From assembly GCF_030866765.1 (NCBI RefSeq), contig NZ_CP133017.1, positions 4,570,001-4,634,000 on the forward strand: a stretch of 64,000 nucleotides of DNA, in the 5' to 3' direction. Each line of letters opens with the position of its first letter. Position 1 is the first letter of the stretch. The position numbers were made by a program, and so were the translations under genes. Shown piece after piece: positions 58,610-64,000 of the stretch. Source of the stretch: Paenibacillus silvisoli (lineage in GTDB: Bacteria > Bacillota > Bacilli > Paenibacillales > Paenibacillaceae). The notes beneath the pieces are model-generated. The model worked only from the letters and a program-made list of their open reading frames with translations. It had not been told where the DNA came from and made no database searches.

Positions 58610-59509
58610 CTAGAAGATGCGGTAGTTTGCAAACTTGTAAGCCATACTATAGGTGAGAACAACCAGAATAAAGCTTACGACGGAATTGAGAAGGCCGATG
58701 GCGGTCGCCATTTCATACTGCGCGGACATCAGACCCGAGCGGTATACGTAAGTATCGATAATATCGCCGGACTCCATGACGAGCACGTTGTACATGTTGA
58801 ACACTTGGTCGAAGCCGGCGTTCAATACGCCGTTCAGACTGAGCGTCGCAAGCAGCGCTATCGTCATCGCGATACCGGGCAATGTAATATGCATAAGTTT
58901 TTGGAATCGTCCCGCCCCGTCGATCTCCGCCGCTTCATAAAGCGATGGATTGATATTCGTCAGAGCCGCCAAATAAATAATCGTAGAGAAGCCAAACTCT
59001 TTCCACACGTTCGAGGAAATGATGATCGAGCGAAACCATTCGTTGCTGCCGAGGAACATTTGCGGTTCGAAGCCGAACCAGCTGTGAAGCACCCAGTTGA
59101 CCGGGCCTTCAAGGGACAGTACGTCTTTCAAAATGCCCGCAACGACGACCCAAGACAGGAAGTGCGGCAGGTATACGACGGTTTGCACGGTACGCTTAAA
59201 CCAGCGCAGACGAAGCTCGTTCAGCATAAGCGCGAAGACGACCGGCACGATGATAAGCGTAATGATTTTGCCGAACGAAATAATGAGGGTATTGCGTAAA
59301 ATTTTGACGCTCTCCGGATTGTCGAGCACGAACCGGAAATGCTTGAATCCCGCCCAAGGCGAGCCGAAAATTCCTTTGGTAGGCACGAATTGTTTAAAGG
59401 CTAACACGATGCCCGACATCGGATAGATTTGAAAAATCAGCACCAATGCAAGCGCAGGCAACAGCATCAAATGAAAATGCATGGATTCTTTCTGCCACAG
59501 CTTTGCCAT
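58610..59509 (-). CDS. Sugar ABC transporter permease (LplB/YteP type)
   Basis: This 299-residue protein has six membrane segments and the EAA loop 'EAAEIDGAGRFQKLMHITLPG'. The N terminus 'LMLLPALALVLIFQIYPMSGIVLAFKQF' fits LplB-type subunits. ATG 59509 has AGGA about nine bases upstream; the ATG at 59527 has none. A stable hairpin lies between it and the binding-protein gene upstream, probably lowering permease expression relative to the receptor. Confidence 0.93.
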   Translation of the reverse strand: MAKLWQKESMHFHLMLLPALALVLIFQIYPMSGIVLAFKQFVPTKGIFGSPWAGFKHFRFVLDNPESVKILRNTLIISFGKIITLIIVPVVFALMLNELRLRWFKRTVQTVVYLPHFLSWVVVAGILKDVLSLEGPVNWVLHSWFGFEPQMFLGSNEWFRSIIISSNVWKEFGFSTIIYLAALTNINPSLYEAAEIDGAGRFQKLMHITLPGIAMTIALLATLSLNGVLNAGFDQVFNMYNVLVMESGDIIDTYVYRSGLMSAQYEMATAIGLLNSVVSFILVVLTYSMAYKFANYRIF

Positions 59510-59540
59510 CTCTTTACTTCCTCCCATCCCGCTTAGGAGA

Positions 59541-59579
59541 CGAGAGGCGTTAACCGCCGATTACGATTAACGCCTCTCG
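59541..59579 (-). other. Intercistronic stem-loop between receptor and permease genes
   Basis: CGAGAGGCGTTAA and TTAACGCCTCTCG pair perfectly (13 bp) around 13 bases. No T run follows, so it may stabilise the upstream mRNA or give partial termination, as is common after receptor genes in such operons. Confidence 0.75.
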
Positions 59580-59603
59580 TGTGTCCTTTAGCTCAAGCTT
59601 GCC

Positions 59604-61316
59604 TTATTGCAGTTTTGCGTACTCGTCGTTGACTTCTTTCGTAATTTGCTCGCCGCCCAGCTTGTTCCACTGCGTGACGAAATCGTCGAATGCGGACAGA
59701 TCCTTCTTGCCCATGATGATTTCGAGGAACACCTTCGTTTGCAGGTCGGACAGCGTCGTGCTAGCTTGCTCCATCGTCGGCGTAATGCCCGTGAATTCGT
59801 TGAAAATGTTATTTTGCTTCGTGCGCGATACGACGCCGTTGCCTTCCATCCAAGCGAGGTACGTCTTGTAGTTGTTCAGATCCTTCTTCGGATTGTCCAT
59901 CTCGGATTTCACTTGGTCGAAGATCGGCTTCTCCGCTACGTCAAGGATATCTTCCTTGGCCGTGCCGGCAAAAATCTGATCGAATTTCTTGACGGTACGA
60001 GCGGTCGTATCCGGGAATGCCGGCGAAACTTGCGTGTTCAGACCCCATTGGTTACGCGTCGAATCGCTTGCTTTGTAGATGCCGTTCGTTTCCAGCTCGA
60101 GCAGCTCCGGAATTTTCTTCGTCGAGTTGGCTTTCATCGTGTTCATGATTTTCACGGCAAGCTCAGGGTGCTTGAAGCCTTTCTTCACAACCATGAAGGA
60201 GTTCGAGTAGAACTCGTTGCCCACGTTCACGTGGTCGCCTGTCATGATCGGATAAGCCTTCCACTCGGCTTTAGGGTTGTTGTCGATCTCGCCGCCGATT
60301 GGCCAGAACGGATTCCACCACATGCCAAGCATCATGCCGGCACGGTCGCTTGCGATAAACTCGGCTGTTTTGTTGCCGTCGCGAAGCGCGAATTCGCTGT
60401 CGATCGAACCGTCTTTATACATTTGCGCCAGCTTGCCAAGCGCGGTTTTCATTTCAGGCGTAGTCGAACCGTAAACAAGCTTGCCGGATGCATCTTTGAC
60501 CCACATGTCCGGATAGGCGTTCTCTGCCCACACGAAACCTCGCAGCGTGAACGGGTCGGAGCTGAATAATTGAGCGCCTTGCGTCGCAAGACCGAGCGTG
60601 TCGGCTTTGCCGTTGCCGTCCGGATCCTGCTCTTTGAACGCTTTGGCGATCGCCATCAGATCGTCGGTCGTCTTAGGCGCTTGCAGATTCAGCTTGTCCA
60701 GCCAGTCTTGGCGAAGCCAGATCATGTGGACGTTGTTCATGTCGTTCACGCTTGGCAGGCCGTACAGCTTGCCTTCGAACGAGGCGTTCTCGAGCGCTTT
60801 GTTGTCCACGGATGCGTGAACCTCTTTGATCGCGTCGCTCGCGTATTGCTCGTAAACGGTCGTCAGGTCTTCGAGCATGTCCGCATCGTACATCCGCTTC
60901 AGCAGCGTTTTCGCAGGCGTTTTGTCGATGTTCTCGACGACGAAGATATCGGGCAGATCGTTGGATGCGATCATCAGGTTGAACTTATTGGAGTAAGCCG
61001 ATCCGTTCGCTTCCCAAAGCGGCGTCGATTTCACGTTCAGCGATGTTTCTAAGTAGGTTTTGTATTTGTTGCTTTCGAAGGATTCGCCTTCCGGGAATTT
61101 CTTCGCGGCTTCCGGGTTGTTGTTCACGATCGTCGTGAATTCAACGGTTTCCGCATATTTGCCGAACGGATCGGCTTTCTCTGCGGGTTGGTTTGCCGGT
61201 GCGTTCGCCCCGGTATCGTTCGCGTTATTCGAAGTTGCGGTCTCGTTTGTTTTGTCTCCGCAAGCGGTTACAACAAGCATTAGCGCAACGGCCGACAACA
61301 ATGCTGCCTTTTTCAA
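59604..61316 (-). CDS. Extracellular solute-binding lipoprotein of sugar ABC importer 2
   Basis: This 570-residue protein has a lipoprotein signal 'ALLSAVALMLVVTAC' with C19, a low-complexity Asn/Thr/Ala linker, and a large LplA-type body ('GDHVNVGNEFYSNSFMVVKKG', 'LYGLPSVNDMNNVHMIWLRQDWLDKL'). It captures an oligosaccharide outside the cell for the two permeases that follow. It lies 163 bases after the YesN-type gene, so it probably has its own promoter in that gap, although I cannot place one. Control by the adjacent YesMN pair is likely. Confidence 0.93.
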   Translation of the reverse strand: MKKAALLSAVALMLVVTACGDKTNETATSNNANDTGANAPANQPAEKADPFGKYAETVEFTTIVNNNPEAAKKFPEGESFESNKYKTYLETSLNVKSTPLWEANGSAYSNKFNLMIASNDLPDIFVVENIDKTPAKTLLKRMYDADMLEDLTTVYEQYASDAIKEVHASVDNKALENASFEGKLYGLPSVNDMNNVHMIWLRQDWLDKLNLQAPKTTDDLMAIAKAFKEQDPDGNGKADTLGLATQGAQLFSSDPFTLRGFVWAENAYPDMWVKDASGKLVYGSTTPEMKTALGKLAQMYKDGSIDSEFALRDGNKTAEFIASDRAGMMLGMWWNPFWPIGGEIDNNPKAEWKAYPIMTGDHVNVGNEFYSNSFMVVKKGFKHPELAVKIMNTMKANSTKKIPELLELETNGIYKASDSTRNQWGLNTQVSPAFPDTTARTVKKFDQIFAGTAKEDILDVAEKPIFDQVKSEMDNPKKDLNNYKTYLAWMEGNGVVSRTKQNNIFNEFTGITPTMEQASTTLSDLQTKVFLEIIMGKKDLSAFDDFVTQWNKLGGEQITKEVNDEYAKLQ

Positions 61317-61479
61317 TGCTACCCCTTCTTTCGGCTGGTTATGTTATTTGGTACATGTCCATCATACCGCCGCAACAAGCCGTATCGTGAGAGAAACGGA
61401 ACCGCTCCAAGGGTGAAGAATGTTTACCCGGACGACGGCAGACGACATTTTTCTCACGTCACTCGTTTTTTTTCTACCC

Positions 61480-62862
61480 TTAGCGCCGCAGCTGCCGTTC
61501 CCGGTATTCCGAAGGCACGATGCCCGTCTGCAGCCTGAAAATTTTACTGAAGTACTTCTCGTCCTGAAAGCCCGTCTTCTCCGCGATCCAATAAATCGGC
61601 ATGTCCGCGTGCTCGATCAGCATCCGCTTCGCCTTCTCCAGCCGCGCTTCCTTGACCGCCTCGTGAAACGACTTCCCGATGATCTCTTTGAAAATCGTGC
61701 TGAAATAGCTTTGGCTTAAATTGACCTTCGCCGCAAGCTCGGTCCGGTTCGCGTTTTCGCCCGAATCGGCATGCAGCATTTCCAGGGCACGCATAATGGC
61801 GATGAAAACATCGCTCGAGAAGCCGCGGCCTCTCGCATAACGCGCAATGGCATCCGCCGATTGCGCGTACCAGCTCTGCCACTCCTCCAGCGTCATGAAC
61901 GCCGCCGTGGATGCGCGCCAGCTCGGCCATAGCTTGTTGTTGGCGGCCAGCGGCTCCCATGCCGCGGCAAGCTCCTCGAACATCGCCGTTACGCTTCGGC
62001 TGACCGGCCTTTCCTCGCTCATCGCACGCATGATGTCCTCGAATTCCTTCCTGTCGAACAGCCAGCGCTGGGTGCGCCATTGCTGCCGGATGCTTTGCGA
62101 CGCAACCGCCGCGCTTGGCTTCTCGCCTGTCAGCTCGGACAGCGAGACGATAAACTCATCGTGCGCCATCGACTCGTAAAACATGCGTTCCTTCAGCATC
62201 GGAAGCCATTCCGACGTTCGCGGCTTGTCCGGCCAGTTCGTTACCCGCGCGACCCTAAGCGGTACATTCGCCTCTTGCCCGCTTCCGATCCGCGCCAGCA
62301 GCTCGTTGATTTCCGAGCTCGTTTTGCCCGCAACCATCCAAACGTCGTCTTGAATGCGCACCGCTCCCTCAAGTCCGGCCGGACGCTCCGAGCTCTGCTC
62401 CGGAACCAGAACGACGAGCGATTCGCGGGATTCCGCCGGCTTCGCCTGCTCCGCCGTTTCCCCGCTTGCGGCCTGCGCCTGCTCTGCGGTAATCCGCTCC
62501 GAAATGCGATGGAGCATTTCCTCGAGCACATTGTCGGCGATATCGGTCTTGACGACGTAATCGATCGCGCCGAGCCGCATCGCATCCTGAAGAAAATGAA
62601 AATCCTGATGGCATGTCAGCACGACGGTCTTCACGGCCGGATAGCGCTCTTTGACATTCCGCATCAGCTCGAAGCCGTCCATGACGGGCATCGTTAAATC
62701 GGTCATCAGCAAATCGATCGGCATTTGACTCAGCATGTCCAGCGCGCTTTCCCCGTTGTCCGCTTCCGCCACGATTTCGAACCCGCATTCCTTCCACGGG
62801 ACGGTAAAGACGAGCCCCTTGCGCACCAAATGCTCGTCGTCCACGATCAATGTTCTAATCAT
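61480..62862 (-). CDS. YesN-type response regulator with AraC HTH
   Basis: This 460-residue protein has a receiver domain with D8/D9, phospho-acceptor D55 in 'MTDLTMPVMDG' and K105 in 'DYVVKTDIADN'. A middle region of about 230 residues follows, then a C-terminal double HTH ('RTELAAKVNLSQSYFSTIFK', 'IYWIAEKTGFQDEKYFSKIF'). The histidine kinase gene overlaps its start by eight bases. The importer directly downstream is the likely target. It is shorter than the other YesN in this window, mostly in the middle region. Confidence 0.94.
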   Translation of the reverse strand: MIRTLIVDDEHLVRKGLVFTVPWKECGFEIVAEADNGESALDMLSQMPIDLLMTDLTMPVMDGFELMRNVKERYPAVKTVVLTCHQDFHFLQDAMRLGAIDYVVKTDIADNVLEEMLHRISERITAEQAQAASGETAEQAKPAESRESLVVLVPEQSSERPAGLEGAVRIQDDVWMVAGKTSSEINELLARIGSGQEANVPLRVARVTNWPDKPRTSEWLPMLKERMFYESMAHDEFIVSLSELTGEKPSAAVASQSIRQQWRTQRWLFDRKEFEDIMRAMSEERPVSRSVTAMFEELAAAWEPLAANNKLWPSWRASTAAFMTLEEWQSWYAQSADAIARYARGRGFSSDVFIAIMRALEMLHADSGENANRTELAAKVNLSQSYFSTIFKEIIGKSFHEAVKEARLEKAKRMLIEHADMPIYWIAEKTGFQDEKYFSKIFRLQTGIVPSEYRERQLRR

Positions 62863-64000
62863 CCCAAACCTCCTTCACCACGGTCGGCAGCAGCAGCTTC
62901 ATTTCCGTTCCGACGCCTGGCTCGCTTTCCACTTGGAGCCCGTAAGGCTCGCCGTAGTACATTTTCACGATATTGTTCACGAAGCTTAGTCCGATGCCGA
63001 GGCCGACCTTGCGGCGCTCCTTGCCGTCCGTGTCGTCGAAGAACAGCTTGTCTACAACTTCAGGCGGCATGCCTTCCCCGTTGTCCTTCACGCTGATGGA
63101 CAGATGGCTGTCGTCCGCCCATTCGACGCGCACGATGATCGTGCCGTCCTTATGCTTGAAGCCGTGATACATCGCGTTCTCCACGAGCGGCTGCAAAATA
63201 AACCGCGGCATTTCGACCGCGCTGGTCCCGTCCTCCAGCTCGATCTCGACTTGGAACTTATGGTTGTACCGGATTTGCTGGAGCTCCACGTAATCCCGGA
63301 CGGTCTGGATTTCATCGCCCACCGTCACGATTTTCCCTTCCTTGCCCAAGTTGTAGTTGAGCACGCGCGTGAAAATCATCAGCAGCCGGACGATTTCGTC
63401 CTGCCCGTTAATCCGTGCGAGCCATTGCGCCGTGTTCAACGTGTTATGGATAAAATGCGGGTTCATCTGGTACATCAGCTTCTCGACCTCGAGATGTCGT
63501 TTGCGCGACTCCTTCTGCTCGATTTCCGACATCAAGCCCCGAATGCGCTGGCGCATCTCGTAGAAGTGGGACAGCAGCTCGTCGAACTCCTTGATGTGCA
63601 GCGAAACGGGCGGCTCGTTGAACCGGTTGTCGCCGAGATGCTTGAACTGGTTGCGGATGCGCTGCAGCGGACCGTAGATCATGCTCCAAATCGCCCAGCC
63701 GATACCGAGGCCGATAAGAAGCGACAGGACGCCGACCGCGGCGAACCGCCGCAGCCAGGCATTCATTTCTTTATGGTAATCGGTCCGGTCGATGGCGACG
63801 GCAAGCTTGATGCCGTAGCTGCTCTTCGTTTCGAAGTAAACGAGATCGTCGCCGAGCCGGTCTTGAATGCCGCCGATGCCGGCGCCGACCGGGAAGTCGG
63901 TATCGCCGTCTTGGCTGCTGTAGATGATGTTGTCTTTCTCGTCGAGCAGCAGATGCCGCACCGGCATGCCGTACGGATCGTTGTTGAACAGGCCGGTAAT
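62855..64000 (-). CDS. YesM-type sensor histidine kinase, 5' end outside the window
   Basis: The frame is open to base 64000, so the N terminus lies outside. The visible 381 residues hold the end of an extracellular sensor ('KDNIIYSSQDGDTDFPVGAG'), a membrane segment ('FAAVGVLSLLIGLGIGWAIW'), a linker, the His_kinase region 'MYQMNPHFIHNTLNTAQWLA' with the phospho-acceptor, and the ATP site 'FILQPLVENAMYHGFK' and 'ISVKDNGEGMPPEV'. It pairs with the overlapping YesN-type gene. It probably detects an outside sugar and activates importer operon 2. Confidence 0.93.
   Translation of the reverse strand: MTGLFNNDPYGMPVRHLLLDEKDNIIYSSQDGDTDFPVGAGIGGIQDRLGDDLVYFETKSSYGIKLAVAIDRTDYHKEMNAWLRRFAAVGVLSLLIGLGIGWAIWSMIYGPLQRIRNQFKHLGDNRFNEPPVSLHIKEFDELLSHFYEMRQRIRGLMSEIEQKESRKRHLEVEKLMYQMNPHFIHNTLNTAQWLARINGQDEIVRLLMIFTRVLNYNLGKEGKIVTVGDEIQTVRDYVELQQIRYNHKFQVEIELEDGTSAVEMPRFILQPLVENAMYHGFKHKDGTIIVRVEWADDSHLSISVKDNGEGMPPEVVDKLFFDDTDGKERRKVGLGIGLSFVNNIVKMYYGEPYGLQVESEPGVGTEMKLLLPTVVKEVWDD

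Overview
The window looks like chromosome from a Paenibacillus-type, endospore-forming, plant-polymer-degrading member of the Bacillales. The reasons are a complete gerA-type germinant receptor operon, two YesM/YesN two-component systems next to LplA/LplB/LplC-type sugar importers without an ATPase gene, LutABC lactate oxidation genes, fabV, many AraC/YesN-type regulators, GC-rich coding DNA with strong GGAGG ribosome binding sites, and intrinsic terminators after most transcription units. No rRNA, tRNA, insertion sequence, prophage or CRISPR array was seen.

Layout. 1-5 kb: the 3' part of an AraC regulator, a PhyH-type dioxygenase, two intergenic repeat blocks, a two-domain VOC protein and fabV. 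5-8.7 kb: gerAA-gerAB-gerAC on the minus strand. 8.8-16.3 kb: sugar oxidoreductase and epimerase genes (two Gfo/Idh/MocA proteins, a TIM-barrel isomerase, an aldose-epimerase-like protein, an esterase, an aldo/keto reductase) with an AraC regulator. 16.4-19 kb: DedA, arylamine N-acetyltransferase, nucleoside hydrolase. 19.1-22 kb: a membrane-anchored GH5 glucanase followed by an AraC regulator. 22-29.3 kb: sugar ABC importer 1 with its YesMN pair. 29.5-34.6 kb: small alarmone synthetase, cardiolipin synthase, a nuclease-like/HTH protein, DUF2277, SDR. 34.6-38.4 kb: lutABC plus a FadR-type regulator. 38.5-44.6 kb: rhamnose operon (bifunctional aldolase/dehydrogenase, an ASRT-like protein, isomerase, kinase, DeoR regulator). 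45-53.4 kb: a tightly packed nine-gene operon, apparently for a sugar acid or lactone, with its own FadR regulator and a perfect palindromic operator. 53.6-55.8 kb: raffinose-synthase-like GH36 protein. 56-64 kb: sugar ABC importer 2 with YesMN, a YdjC deacetylase and an esterase.

Together the genes describe uptake and breakdown of plant-derived sugars: extracellular glucanase, two-component-controlled importers, deacetylases and esterases for acetylated oligosaccharides, rhamnose and lactate use, and several sugar dehydrogenases. Candidate cre sites suggest CcpA control of the glucanase and of importer 1.

The most unusual signals are (i) six intergenic repeat blocks with unrelated sequences, five of them sharing a spacing of about 50-52 bp (the sixth is 41 bp), most carrying a dyad, and several starting within about ten bases of a stop codon or ribosome binding site; and (ii) the nine-gene operon, which has a four-carbon-acid-sugar-kinase-family enzyme without its usual partner enzymes. 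Protein family calls come from reading motifs, not from database searches.
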